A stretch of DNA of 64,000 bases from Myxococcales bacterium (GCA_016707895.1 JADJGV010000034.1:806001-870000); one strand, 5' to 3'. Counted from the stretch's first letter, positions 18,942-30,697 are shown. Made by a program: numbers and translations. Notes: generated from the sequence alone by a model not told the origin.

Positions 18942-21900
18942 TCAGGCGCCGAAGAGGCGGAGCAGGGCGACGGGGGCGATGGCGCCGCGGCGCTGGAGCT
19001 CGGCGACGACGGCGGCGTGCTCGGCGGCGCCGGCGGTGCCGCCGACCAGCGTGGCGACCCGGGCGCGCGCGGCCAGCGCGAACCCAGCCATGCCGGCGGC
19101 GGTGGCGGCGCGGCCGGCCTCGACGTAGGCGGCGCGGGCGCGGGCCGGCTCGGCGCGCAGCTCGGCCAGGTGGCCGCGGGCCAGCGCGGTGAGCGGCGCG
19201 GCCCAGTCGGCGCCTTCGCGCTCGACGCGCTGCACGCAGTCGTGCGCGACCCGCAGGCGCGCGGCGCGATCGTGCGGCTCGGCGGCGGCCGCCGCCAGCG
19301 CGGCGCGGGCGTGCAGCAGATCGGCCTCGACGCGCGTCAGCTGCAAGCCGATCAGCGGTGAGCGCCACAGCCGCGGCCAGGCGGCGTCGATCGTGGCCAG
19401 CGCCCGCGCCGCGTCGCCGCGGTACAGGTCGACCTTGGCCGTGGCGACGGCGCGGAAGTAGTGGTGCAGGTGGAACTCGTCGTCGTCGGTGCGGTGGTCG
19501 AAGCCGGCCTCGGCCATCGCCAGCGCGTCGGCCGGGCGATCGACGATCAGCCAGTACAGGTTGCCGCGGCCGGTGCGCAGCCCGCCCAGCGCGTGGACGT
19601 CGCCCAGCTCCTCGGCCTCGGCCAGCTGCCGCGGGATCGAGGCGATCAGCCCGGCGAGGTCGCCGAGGTACCAGCGGGCGGCGGGCTGGAAGAACTGCAC
19701 CAGGTTGAGCGCCCAGCGCACGCCGACGTAGTCGCGCTGCTGGGCCTCGGCCGCGCGCAGCCGGCGGTCGGCCTCGCGCCAGCGCCCGGTGAGCGCGGCG
19801 GCCACGCCGGCCCCGCCCTCGAGCAGCGCGGCCAGCTCGGGGCGGCCGAGCTCGTCGCACAGCGCCCGCGCCGCGGCCTCGACCGCCGCGGTGGCGGTCG
19901 CGGACTTGGTGCCGCCGTGGGCGGTGTGCGCGATCTCGATGCACAGCACCCGCGCCACCCGCTCGGGATCGCCGAGCGCGCGCGCCGCGTCGAGCAGGTG
20001 CAGCTGCGGCACGCGCGCCAGCGCCGGGTTGACGTAGGCCAGGCCGGCGGTCAGCGACCACAGCGTGTCGACCACCGCGCGCTCGCGATCGGTGACCTGC
20101 TCGGGCGTGCGGCGGGTGAAGCCGAAGCCGCGGACCCGGCGGGCCAGCCCCTCGGCCAGGAGCTTGGCCGCCCCGGCGGTGCGGCCGAGCGTGACGCCGG
20201 CGCCCAGCTCGTCGCACAGCGCCTGCGCGTCGGCCAGGCCGCGCCGCAGGTCGCCGCTGCGCAGCGCGTACTCGATCTGCATCCGGCGCAGCGCGATGGC
20301 CTCGGCCGGCGTGGCGTCGGGCAGCGCCGCCGCCAGCGTCGCCAGCGCGGCCTCGATGCGCCCGACGTTGGCGTGGCACTCGGCCTGCCGCCGGCGCAGC
20401 GCGACCCGGTGCGCGGGCGTCGCCGCGCCGGCCAGCGCGACCTCGTACATCGCCGCGGCGTGGCGGAACGCAAGGCTGGCCTCGGCGGCCAGCGCGGCGC
20501 GCTCGGCGTGCGGCGCGGCCCGGGCGGGCTCGCCGGCGGCGCGCCAGTGGGCGACCAGCTCGTCGAGCGGCGGCGCTGGCAGCCGCTCCAGCTCGGCGGC
20601 GAGCCGGGCGTGCAGCGCGGCGGCGGCGGCGGCCGGCAGCGCCGCCAGCGCCGCGGCGCGGATGCGATCGTGGTAGGGTTCGACGTACCACTCGCCGTGG
20701 GCCCTGCCGCCCACCAGCAGCCGCTCGCTGCACAGCCGGGTCAGCGCGGCCAGCCCGTCGCCCAGCCCAGCGGCGGCGATCGCGAACGGCAGCGGCCGGG
20801 CGGCCACCGCGGCGAGCGCCAGCAGCCCGCGGGCGTCGTCGTCGAGCGCGGCCAGCCGGCGGGCCAGCACCTGCTCGAGGCTGGCCGGCGCGGCGGCGGC
20901 GTCGGCGGCGCGGTGGCGGGCCAGCTCGACCAGCAGGAACGGCGTGCCGGCGGCCGCGTCGTCGAGCGCCGCGTCGTCGGCGCCGATCGCCGCGCGCAGC
21001 GCGTGGGCCGCGGCGCGATCGAGCGGGCCCACCGCGAGGTCGCGGACGACGATCGGCGAGCGGCCGCTGGGCTGGGCGACGTCGGTCAGGCGCACCGTCG
21101 GCGTGCCGGCGTCGTTCGGCAGCGCGGCGGCCGGCGTGTCGAGCGGCCGCGACGACAGCACGAACAACGCGCCGGTCCCGACGAAGTAGCGCACCAGCTC
21201 GCCGAGCAGGCCGGCGGTGTCGGCGTTGCTCCACTGCATGTCGTCGAGGAACACCACCGGCAGGCGATCGCCGGCCAGGCGCTGGATCAGCTCGGCGCAC
21301 GCGGTCACGGCGCGGCGCCGCAGCTCGGCCGGATCGGCCGGCACCCGCCCCAGCGCTCGCGCGGTGGCGACCGCCTGGACCCGCGCCAGCGCCGGGAACA
21401 GCCGCGCCAGCGCCGCGACGTCGCGCGGCATCGACGCCGCCGCGCGCTCGGCCGGCATCGCCGCCAGCGCGTTGGCCAGGGCGTCGACCATGGTCTCGAT
21501 GGCCGGGTAGGGCACGGTCTCGCGCTGGTGGCAGCGGCCGGTCAGCACCAGCGCCGCGCCCGGCTCGAGGCTGGCCAGGTAGTGGCGCACCAGCGCGGTC
21601 TTGCCGATGCCCGAGGCGCCGGTCAGCGCGACCACGACGCTGTCGCCGTCGCGCGCGGTCGCGAACGCCGCCGCCAGCGCGCCCAGCTCGGCGGCGCGAC
21701 CGACGAACGGCGGCGCCGCGGTGCGCTCGGCCACCGCGCGGGTGGCCGAGGTCGGCTGGCGGCCCAGCGCGGCCAGCAGCACCGCGCCGTCGCCGCGGCG
21801 CGCCGGGCTGCGATCGAGCAGCCGCATGCAGGCGGCGTCGAGCTCGGGCGGCACGGTCGGCACCAGCGCCCGCGGCGGCGGCGGATCCTCGGCGACCCGG

Positions 21901-22658
21901 CGCGCCATCACCTGATCGCGGGTGCCGCGGAACGGGCGCACGCCGGTGAGCGCCTCGTACAGCATGACGCCGACGCTGTACCAGTCGGCGGCGGAGGTCA
22001 GCGGCTGATCGAGCACCTGCTCGGGCGACATGTAGCCGGGCGTGCCGACCGCCGAGGCCTCGTGGGTGCGCTCGGGATCGCCGCCGTGGCGGACGTCGCC
22101 GCTGATCAGCCCGAAGTCGAGCACGACCACCCGGCCCGCGGCGGTGACCAGCACGTTCGACGGCTTGAGATCGCGGTGGACCTTGCCGGTGGCGTGGATC
22201 GCGGCCACCGCGTCGGCGAGCTGGAAGAAGCGATCGCGCACGCGCTCGAGCTCGGCCGGGCGGGGCTCGCTCGGCGGCGGCGCGGTGTCGCCGCGGCCGG
22301 CGGCGCTGCCCAGGCGCAGGCCGAGGTGCTCGTGGATCGGCACCCCGGCGACCAGCTCCATCGTGAACCACGGCGGATCGTCGGTGAGGAACAGCTCGTA
22401 GAGCCGCACCAGGTTGGGGTGGACGACGTCGCGCAGCGTGCGGAACTCGCGCTTGAAGCGGAAGAGGGCGGTGGTGTCGTGGTCGGCGCTCAGCACCTTC
22501 AGCGCCACCTCGCGGCCCAGCACCATGTCGAGCGCGCGGTAGACCGTGCCGTGGGCGCCCTGGCCGAGCCGGCCGAGCACGAAGAAGCGATCGGGCGCCT
22601 CCCACGCCGGGCTGGCCGGGGCGCGCTGCGGCTCGGAACCGTCCCCCCGGCTCGGCAT
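18942..22658 (-). CDS. Ser/Thr protein kinase fused to an AAA-type ATPase and helical-repeat sensor
   Basis: 1238 residues. The kinase domain (about 25-300) has GRLGQGAHGTVYRA, EVALKVL, VHRDLKPSN, DFGL and GTPGYMSPEQ, all catalytic elements present. It is followed by a STAND/AAA ATPase (about 315-600) with P-loop GASGIGKTALV and Walker B VVFLDDMQW, and then some 600 residues of Ala-rich helical repeats of TPR character. This is the architecture of the predicted-ATPase fused kinases common in myxobacteria, in which the repeats are thought to sense partners and the ATPase to switch the state. The input signal is unknown. The gene stands alone on its strand. Confidence 0.9.
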   Translation of the reverse strand: MPSRGDGSEPQRAPASPAWEAPDRFFVLGRLGQGAHGTVYRALDMVLGREVALKVLSADHDTTALFRFKREFRTLRDVVHPNLVRLYELFLTDDPPWFTMELVAGVPIHEHLGLRLGSAAGRGDTAPPPSEPRPAELERVRDRFFQLADAVAAIHATGKVHRDLKPSNVLVTAAGRVVVLDFGLISGDVRHGGDPERTHEASAVGTPGYMSPEQVLDQPLTSAADWYSVGVMLYEALTGVRPFRGTRDQVMARRVAEDPPPPRALVPTVPPELDAACMRLLDRSPARRGDGAVLLAALGRQPTSATRAVAERTAAPPFVGRAAELGALAAAFATARDGDSVVVALTGASGIGKTALVRHYLASLEPGAALVLTGRCHQRETVPYPAIETMVDALANALAAMPAERAAASMPRDVAALARLFPALARVQAVATARALGRVPADPAELRRRAVTACAELIQRLAGDRLPVVFLDDMQWSNADTAGLLGELVRYFVGTGALFVLSSRPLDTPAAALPNDAGTPTVRLTDVAQPSGRSPIVVRDLAVGPLDRAAAHALRAAIGADDAALDDAAAGTPFLLVELARHRAADAAAAPASLEQVLARRLAALDDDARGLLALAAVAARPLPFAIAAAGLGDGLAALTRLCSERLLVGGRAHGEWYVEPYHDRIRAAALAALPAAAAAALHARLAAELERLPAPPLDELVAHWRAAGEPARAAPHAERAALAAEASLAFRHAAAMYEVALAGAATPAHRVALRRRQAECHANVGRIEAALATLAAALPDATPAEAIALRRMQIEYALRSGDLRRGLADAQALCDELGAGVTLGRTAGAAKLLAEGLARRVRGFGFTRRTPEQVTDRERAVVDTLWSLTAGLAYVNPALARVPQLHLLDAARALGDPERVARVLCIEIAHTAHGGTKSATATAAVEAAARALCDELGRPELAALLEGGAGVAAALTGRWREADRRLRAAEAQQRDYVGVRWALNLVQFFQPAARWYLGDLAGLIASIPRQLAEAEELGDVHALGGLRTGRGNLYWLIVDRPADALAMAEAGFDHRTDDDEFHLHHYFRAVATAKVDLYRGDAARALATIDAAWPRLWRSPLIGLQLTRVEADLLHARAALAAAAAEPHDRAARLRVAHDCVQRVEREGADWAAPLTALARGHLAELRAEPARARAAYVEAGRAATAAGMAGFALAARARVATLVGGTAGAAEHAAVVAELQRRGAIAPVALLRLFGA

Positions 22659-22711
22659 CGTCGCGCGATAGTACCGCGGGCGCGAGCGCGAGCGCCGGCT
22701 GCGGCCGCCGA

Positions 22712-23356
22712 TCAGTCGCCGGGCGCGGCGATCGCCTCGGCGCCGACCACCGCCAGCGACACGTCGCGCAGCGCCGCGGTGGCGGTGATGATCATCGCGG
22801 TGCCGTCGATGTGGGCGGCCAGATCGGCGCGCAGCGCGCCGGCGGCGTCGGCGGTGACCGCGACCGCGAACCGGGTGCGCGGCGCCTTGCGCAGGCCGAG
22901 CGGCACGTGGTCACCGTCGGCGTCGACCAGCGACCAGTCGAGGATCAGGTCGGCCTGGCCGGTGCCGACCAGCGCGTCGGCCGGGAGCTCGTCGGGCAGC
23001 GCCACCGCGAGCTGGGTGCCGAGGCGCAGCACCAGGTCGGTGAAGCGCACCGGGCGCTCGGCGATCATGCCGGCTGGCAGCGTGACGTCGGCCAGCGGCA
23101 GCGTCAGGTCCTCGACCAGGAGGTAGCCGTCGGCGGTGGTGCGCACGACGATCTGGCCGCCGGTGATGGTCGGTGCGATCGCCAGCGCGTGGCCGCTGGC
23201 CACCGCGGTGGCGTCGAGGTCGCTGGCGGTGGTCACCGCCAGCTGGGCGCGATCGGCGAGGCGGTCCACCAGCGGGACCGGGGCGCCCGCGGGATCGAAG
23301 CCGCACGCGGCGGTGACGGCGATCGCGGCGGCGGTGGTGGCGAGGTGCAGGTTCAT
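22712..23356 (-). CDS. Putative secreted lipoprotein
   Basis: 214 residues from ATG 23356 (MNLHLATTAAAIAVTAACGF), chosen because the signal peptide with lipobox VTAAC begins there; the frame is open further upstream but that part has no coding character. The mature part is beta-rich (VRTTADGYLLVEDLTLPLADV). No family was recognised. It is divergent from the YcaO gene and shares the AT-rich island with it. Confidence 0.65.
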   Translation of the reverse strand: MNLHLATTAAAIAVTAACGFDPAGAPVPLVDRLADRAQLAVTTASDLDATAVASGHALAIAPTITGGQIVVRTTADGYLLVEDLTLPLADVTLPAGMIAERPVRFTDLVLRLGTQLAVALPDELPADALVGTGQADLILDWSLVDADGDHVPLGLRKAPRTRFAVAVTADAAGALRADLAAHIDGTAMIITATAALRDVSLAVVGAEAIAAPGD

Positions 23357-23418
23357 GGCCCCAGTCGTAGTCACCGCGGCGCGCCCGGCAACCGCCCGGC
23401 TCGACGTGAATTCGCATC

Positions 23419-23458
23419 TTATTGACTTCGGGTCAATAAAACATGAAAATAGTTTCAT
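23419..23458. promoter_or_regulatory. AT-rich divergent promoter/operator with two inverted repeats
   Basis: In a GC-rich setting this stretch is strikingly AT-rich. TTATTGAC-TTCGG-GTCAATAA (23419-23439) is a perfect 8-bp inverted repeat, and ATGAAA-ATAG-TTTCAT (23443-23458) a perfect 6-bp one. TTGACT and TTGACC -35-like hexamers lie in it on the two strands. It sits between the divergent lipoprotein gene and the YcaO gene, so it likely regulates one or both. Confidence 0.55.
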
Positions 23459-23601
23459 GAATCGCGGTCGCCGCGGACTCACCCAAGGCCCCTTCGTAGC
23501 GGCGCGTACGAAGTACACCCCGGGCGTTGGCCGCCACCGGCGATCCGATCGCGCGCCGCCGCGATCGACACGCCGGCGCGCTGGCCCTACTGTGCGCCGC
23601 C

Positions 23602-24786
23602 GTGATCGCGTCCTGCTTCGGTGAGCCGCTGGCCGCGCCCGTGCGCGCGCGCACCGGCACGCTGCGCGCCGCGACCGTCGCCGCGACCTGGCGGCGGTTC
23701 GCGCCGGTGGCGCCGCGGATCGGCCTGACCCGGCTGGCCGAGCTGACCGGGCTCGACGCGCTCGGCGTGCCCGTGTGGGCGGCGATCCGGCCGATGGGGC
23801 GGTCGCTGTCGTCGGCGCAGGGCAAGGGCGTGACGTCGCTCGCGGCCAAGGTGTCGGCGCTGATGGAGAGCATCGAGACCTGGCACGCCGAGCAGCGCCG
23901 GCCCGATCGGCTGGCCAGCGCGCGCGCGCTGGGCGCCGCGACCATCGCGCGGGCCCAGGCGCTGCCGCGCCACCCGCGGCGGTTCGCCCTCGACGCGACG
24001 CGGCCGTGGGTGCGCGGCGTCGCGCTGCCCAGCGGCCGCCCGGCGTGGATCCCGTGGGAGGCGGTGACGCTCGACACCGTCGCCGCCGCCGCCGCGCCGC
24101 CGCTGTTCGACGTGTCGTCCAACGGCCTGGCCTCGGGCAACACGCTGGGCGAGGCGATCGTCCACGGCCTGAGCGAGGTGATCGAGCGCGACGCCGAGGC
24201 CACCTGGCGGCTCACCGGCCACGATCGCCGGGTCGTGCTCGACACGATCGCCGATCGCAGCGTGCGCGGGCTGATCGAGCGCGTCACCGGCGCCGGCGCG
24301 CGGCTGTGGCTGTGGGACCTGACGTCCGACGTCGGCGTGCCGGTGTTCGGCTGCGGGCTGATGCACGATCCGGCCGAGCCGACCTGGCGCGCGGTTGGCT
24401 TCTACCAGGGCTTCGGCTGTCACCTCGATCCGATCATCGCGATGGCCCGGGCCATCACCGAGGCGGCGCAGACCCGGATGACCTACATCGCCGGCGCGCG
24501 CGACGACTTCTTCCCCCACGACTACCGCCGCGCCACCGATCGCGCCGTGCTGCGCCGGATCTGGCGGCGCTACGCGGCGCCGCCCGACGAGTCGATCGAC
24601 GCCCGCGACTACCCGCGCCCGCGGATCGCCGACCTCGGCGACGCGCTGGCGACGCTGGTCGATGCGCTCGCCGCCGCCGGCAGCCCCGAGGTGCTGGTCG
24701 CCGATCTGCGGCAGCCGGGCCTCGGCGTGCCGGTGGTCAAGGTGCTGGTGCCGGGCCGCGCGACCGCCCTCGAGGGGCTGGGCTGA
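23602..24786 (+). CDS. YcaO-domain protein (TfuA-associated, thioamide-forming type)
   Basis: 394 residues from GTG 23602; a TTG at 23527 would extend it. Recognised by GLTRLAELTGLDALGVPVW and PMGRSLSSAQGKG near the N-terminus, SALMESIETWHAE, and the ATP/Mg motif GNTLGEAIVHGLSEVIERD. The C-terminus ends VVKVLVPG without the PxPxP tail of azoline-forming YcaOs. YcaO enzymes use ATP to activate peptide backbone amides; with TfuA they install thioamides in RiPPs or in methanogen McrA. The tfuA-like gene follows with a one-base overlap. No clear precursor peptide lies nearby. Confidence 0.9.
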   Translation: MIASCFGEPLAAPVRARTGTLRAATVAATWRRFAPVAPRIGLTRLAELTGLDALGVPVWAAIRPMGRSLSSAQGKGVTSLAAKVSALMESIETWHAEQRRPDRLASARALGAATIARAQALPRHPRRFALDATRPWVRGVALPSGRPAWIPWEAVTLDTVAAAAAPPLFDVSSNGLASGNTLGEAIVHGLSEVIERDAEATWRLTGHDRRVVLDTIADRSVRGLIERVTGAGARLWLWDLTSDVGVPVFGCGLMHDPAEPTWRAVGFYQGFGCHLDPIIAMARAITEAAQTRMTYIAGARDDFFPHDYRRATDRAVLRRIWRRYAAPPDESIDARDYPRPRIADLGDALATLVDALAAAGSPEVLVADLRQPGLGVPVVKVLVPGRATALEGLG

Positions 24787-25517
24787 TGGCGCGGCGCGAC
24801 GGCGGCACGATCGTGTTCCTCGGCCCCAGCCTGCCGGCGGCCGAGGCGCGGGCGCGGCTGCCCGACGCCGAGCTTGCGCCGCCGGTGGCGGTGCTCGACG
24901 TGGCGCGCCTGCTGCGGCGCCGGCGGCCGGCGCGGCTGGCCATCATCGACGGCTACTTCGAGCGGATGGCCGCGGTGTGGCACAAGGAGCTGTTGCTCGC
25001 GCTCGAGCTCGGCGTCGAGGTGTGGGGCGCGGCGTCGATGGGCGCGCTGCGCGCCGCCGAGCTCGATGGCCACGGCATGCGCGGCGTCGGGGCGATCTAC
25101 CAGGCCTACCGGCGCGGCCGGCTGACCAGCGACGCCGAGGTGGCGGTGGCGCACCTGCCGGCCGAGGGCGGCTACCTGGCGGTGTCGGTGCCGCTGGTCA
25201 ACGTCCGCGCGCAGGTCGCGCGGGCCCGGGCCGCGCGGATGCTCGACGCGGCGACCGCGCGGGCGACGATCGCGGCCGCCGCCGCGGTGCCCTACTGGGA
25301 TCGCACCTGGGACGCCGTGGACGCCGCGCTGCCGGCCCCGACCCGGGCGCGGTTCGCGGCGTGGCGCGCCGCGCACCCGTTCGATCAGAAGGCCGCCGAC
25401 GCGCGCGCGCTGCTCGACGCGCTGGCGGCGACGCCGCCGACCGCGCCGCGGGCGACGCCGGTGCCGCGGACCTGGGCGTTCACGCAGCTCCTGGCGCTCG
25501 CCGCGCGGCGGCGCTGA
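24786..25517 (+). CDS. TfuA-like protein
   Basis: 243 residues; its ATG shares a base with the YcaO stop. Family hallmarks are IVFLGPSLPAAEARARL, AIIDGYFERMAAVWHKELL and GVEVWGAASMGALRAAEL, with a C-terminal helical region. TfuA proteins partner YcaO in backbone thioamidation, possibly helping sulfur delivery or substrate binding. The translational coupling to YcaO supports joint action. It is followed after 9 bp by the end of the convergent kinase gene. Confidence 0.9.
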   Translation: MARRDGGTIVFLGPSLPAAEARARLPDAELAPPVAVLDVARLLRRRRPARLAIIDGYFERMAAVWHKELLLALELGVEVWGAASMGALRAAELDGHGMRGVGAIYQAYRRGRLTSDAEVAVAHLPAEGGYLAVSVPLVNVRAQVARARAARMLDAATARATIAAAAAVPYWDRTWDAVDAALPAPTRARFAAWRAAHPFDQKAADARALLDALAATPPTAPRATPVPRTWAFTQLLALAARRR

Positions 25518-25526
25518 ACGCTCCCG

Positions 25527-27204
25527 CTACAGCTCGATGCCGGCGGCCAGGCACGCGCGCTTGACCTGCGCCTTGAGCCGCGGCTTCGAGACGCTGCGCA
25601 GCGCGGCCTTGGCGGCGCCGAGGTCCTGGTTCTGGCAGTAGGCCTCGGCGCGGATCGCGAACAGCACCTGCGCGCTCGGGAACTTGTTGAGCGCGGCCCG
25701 CGTGACCTGCAGCGCCGTGTCGGGGTCGCCGGCGCGCAGCGCGGCGCGGGCCTCGACCGCCGCGGCCCGGACGTCGGGCGGGTCGGCGTCGTCGTCGGCG
25801 GGCGCGCCCCCGCCAGCGTCGAGGCGCGGCGCGGGCGGGCGGGCGTCGGTGGGGCGGGCGGCGCGGGCGTCGGTGGGCGGCGCGGCGTCGGCCGGCGCGG
25901 CGCCGGCGTCGTCGAGCTCCGTCGGCGGCACCGCGAGCGCGGCGTCGCTGGTGGGCGTCGTCGGCGCGGCGTCGATCGGCGCGCTGGCCACCGCCCCGGC
26001 GTCGACCGCGGTGGCCGGCGCGGGCGTGGTCGGCTTGCCGCCACCGCCGCCGCCGAGCACCACCACCGCGGCCACCGCCGCGCCGGCCAGCACCACGACC
26101 GCGGCGACGATCACGCCGGTGCGCTTCTTCGGCGGCGCCGCCAGCGCCGGGGCCGAGGCCACGGTCTGGGCCGAGGCCACCGGCCCGGCCTTGAGCGCCT
26201 CGCGGGCCTGGCTGGCCAGCGCGCTGCCGTGATCCTCCCGAGCCGACGGTCTGCGCGAACGCGTCCTGGGTGCTCTGCTTGGTCGGCGTGGCCGGCGTCA
26301 CCGCCGGCCGCACGTTGGTCGGGATCGGCGCGCGGCCGGTGGCCAGCGGCGATCCGGTCAGCGCCTCGACGAACGCCGCGACGTCGGGCCAGCGCTCGGC
26401 GGCCTTCTTGGCCAGCGCGCGGTCGACCGCGGCCGCGGCCGCGGCCGGCACCGCCGGCGCCAGGCTCGCCACCGTCGGCGCCGGGTCGAACACCACCTTG
26501 AACACCACCTCGGGGATGGTCGCGCCGCCGAACGCCGCCTGGCCGGTCAGCATCTCGAACACCACCGCGCCCAGCGCGAACACGTCGGTGCGGCCGTCGA
26601 CCTGATCGTGGCGGCCGGTCGCTTGCTCGGGCGCCATGTACTGCGGCGTGCCCAGCATCTGGGTGTCCTGGGTCTTCACCGTGTTCGAGCCGTGGATCTT
26701 CGAGATGCCGAAGTCGAGCACCTTGGCCCGCGGCGGGCCCTCGTCCTGGGGGATCAGGAAGATGTTGGCCGGCTTGAGATCGCGGTGGACGATGCCCTCG
26801 CGGTGAGCCGCGGCCAGCGCCGCGCCGACCTGGCGGATGATCGGCGCGACCTCGTCGAGCGTCATCGGCCCGCGCCGCAGCCGGTCGGCCAGCGACTCGC
26901 CGACCAGGAGCTCGAGCACCAGGTAGGGCGTGCCGTCGGGCAGCTGGTTCCAGTCGTGGACCTCGACGATGTTGGGGTGGCCGAGCCGCGACGCGATCTC
27001 CGCCTCGCGCCGGAACCGCGCCAGCGACTCGGCGTCGGCCACGTCGGGGTGCAGGACCTTGATCGCCACCTTCTTGCCCGGCAGCCGGGCGTGGCTGGCC
27101 ACGAACACCGCGCCCATCCCGCCGCGCCCCAGCAGCCCCTCGACCGTGTAGGTCTCCGCGATCACGGAGCCCACATCGAGGGCGTGCGTCGGTGAATGCG
27201 CCAT
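25527..27204 (-). CDS. Ser/Thr protein kinase with transmembrane helix, frame broken near 26230
   Basis: Starting at ATG 27204, the kinase domain is intact: GRGGMGAVF, VAIKVLHPD, VHRDLKPANIF, DFGISK, GTPQYMAPEQ. After DAFAQTVGSGGS (near 26235) the frame must shift by one base to continue as ALASQAREALKAG, a transmembrane helix (VIVAAVVVLAGAAVAAVVVL), an Asp/Ala-rich linker and a C-terminal helical domain (ALRAGDPDTALQVTRAALN). The total length is one base more than a multiple of three, giving 558 residues once corrected. This is the classic Pkn layout of a membrane kinase. Either a one-base sequencing error or a real truncation; if real, a soluble kinase results. Confidence 0.8.
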
Positions 27205-27231
27205 CGCCCGGCATCGTATAATGCCCGGACC

Positions 27232-28008
27232 ATGCGCGCAGCCCCTGTCGCCCTCGTCGTGATCGCTACCCTGGCGCCGTGGGGCGCCGCCGACGCCCGG
27301 CCCAAGAAGAAGAAGGCCTCGGAGCTGGTCGACATCAGCGCCGCCCGGGCCCAGCTCAAGGTGCTGACCGACAGCGACGGCGCCATCTACGTGATGGACA
27401 GCGGCTACCGCGACGACACGATGGTGTTCTACGGCGACAAGAAGGTGCTGCACCGCCAGCGCATCATCGGCGGCGGCGCCAACGGCCCGGCGTTCAGCTT
27501 CCGGTTCTGGGCGCCGCGCGTCGATCACCGCACCGACATCGGCCGCAAGGACAACGGCGACTTCTTCGTGTCGTGCGGCGACCAGGAGGAGATCTTGAAG
27601 CCGGTGGCCGACGGCGACGCCCGGGCGGTGCTGGACAAGGCGGCGTTCAAGACCGCGATGTGGAAGCACCAGGGCCACGTGCTGGCCCGCGACGACAGCG
27701 GCACCTACTACTACGTCGATCGGCTGCGCGACGAGGAGGGCGGCAAGGGCTACCGGATCTTCGTCGGCCCGGCCGGCGCGATGAAGCAGCAGGTCATGAA
27801 GAACGTGGTGTCGGACTCGGTCGGCGAGATCTTCTCGACCAAGAACGGCCAGCTCCGGCTGGTGACCTCGAACTCCGAGACCACCTGGATCAAGGGCAAC
27901 GTCAAGAGCTCGCTCACGCCGGTGCCGGTCGAGGACAACATCCGCCTGGTCTACGGCGACCTCGGCGTCTACCCGGCGGGCCTCGGCACGCCGTGCGACG
28001 ATCTCTAG
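27232..28008 (+). CDS. Secreted hypothetical protein
   Basis: 258 residues from ATG 27232, which begins a signal peptide (APVALVVIATLAPWGAADA). A Lys-rich PKKKKASELVDIS follows, and then a beta-rich domain with repeated YVMDSGYRDDTMVFYGDKK and SSCGDQEE-like turns. It is divergent from the kinase gene, 27 bp between starts. No family was recognised. It is probably periplasmic or exported. Confidence 0.75.
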   Translation: MRAAPVALVVIATLAPWGAADARPKKKKASELVDISAARAQLKVLTDSDGAIYVMDSGYRDDTMVFYGDKKVLHRQRIIGGGANGPAFSFRFWAPRVDHRTDIGRKDNGDFFVSCGDQEEILKPVADGDARAVLDKAAFKTAMWKHQGHVLARDDSGTYYYVDRLRDEEGGKGYRIFVGPAGAMKQQVMKNVVSDSVGEIFSTKNGQLRLVTSNSETTWIKGNVKSSLTPVPVEDNIRLVYGDLGVYPAGLGTPCDDL

Positions 28009-28055
28009 CGCGCGTCCCCTTGGAATCGGCGGCGGCGGCGCCGCGTTGGATCGCC

Positions 28056-28790
28056 ATGCGACCACGCGGCCTCGCGGTGCTCCTGGTGACGGTGGCGTGC
28101 CACGGCGGCGGCCCGGCGCGGCCCCTCGCCAACACCCCGCCGGCGCCGCCGCCGACCGGCGCGTTCATGGCCGGGTTGTTCGGGGGCGACCGCACGTTGA
28201 TCTACGACGTCACCCAGGAGGCGTCGTTCTTCGACGATCAGGATCCGGCCGCCGACGCCAGCGGCGTCGTCAAGACCGCGTCGACCGACCCGGTGACCTG
28301 CCACCTCGCGGTCGCGACCCTCGGCCGCTACCGCACCGCGACGATCGCCTGCGACGACGGCGCGGCCGCCACCAGCGGCGCCCGGGTGCTCGACGAGCTC
28401 GAGCGCACCTACGCCACCGATGGCGCGCAGCTGTGGCGGCTGGAGGGTGGCGAGCTGCCGACGACGGTCGCCGACCTCGAGGCCGCGCTGCCCGATGCGC
28501 CCGACCTGGTGGCCGGCCAGCCGTCGGTCGAGCAGGGCGGCTACGACGACACCAGCGACGACGACGACGGCGACGGGAACCCCGACGATGGCGAGGACGA
28601 CGCGCGGTTCGGCACCGTGCACCGGGTCACCGCCACCACCGACGGCTGGTGCGTCGAGGACGAGGGCTGGGGCGGCGACGAGGGCGGCGCCAGCTGGTGC
28701 GTGTCGGCCGCCCGCGGCGTCACCGCGGTCACCTGGTACTTCGCCGGCGGCTCGTCCCAGGATCAGCGCGCCGAGCTGCGCGCGCCGTGA
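28056..28790 (+). CDS. Putative lipoprotein with acidic region
   Basis: 244 residues from ATG 28056. The lipobox is LLVTVACHG. The mature part has a strongly acidic loop, about residues 175-192 (TSDDDDGDGNPDDGEDD), that may bind calcium. Two Cys (WCVEDEGW, SWCVSA) could pair. No family match. It is co-directional with the preceding secreted protein gene, 47 bp away, and convergent with argG, whose stop abuts its own (no gap). Confidence 0.7.
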   Translation: MRPRGLAVLLVTVACHGGGPARPLANTPPAPPPTGAFMAGLFGGDRTLIYDVTQEASFFDDQDPAADASGVVKTASTDPVTCHLAVATLGRYRTATIACDDGAAATSGARVLDELERTYATDGAQLWRLEGGELPTTVADLEAALPDAPDLVAGQPSVEQGGYDDTSDDDDGDGNPDDGEDDARFGTVHRVTATTDGWCVEDEGWGGDEGGASWCVSAARGVTAVTWYFAGGSSQDQRAELRAP

Positions 28791-30652
<1,862 letters not shown>

Positions 30653-30697
30653 GCGCCGACGATGGCACGCCGCGCGGCCGCGTGGCAGGGTGGTCGC

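Noticed and set aside
23457..23624. 55-codon frame before YcaO as RiPP precursor
   Set aside because: Arg-rich without a leader/core look, no ribosome site, and it overlaps the YcaO start in another frame. Kept only as a weak option in the finding.
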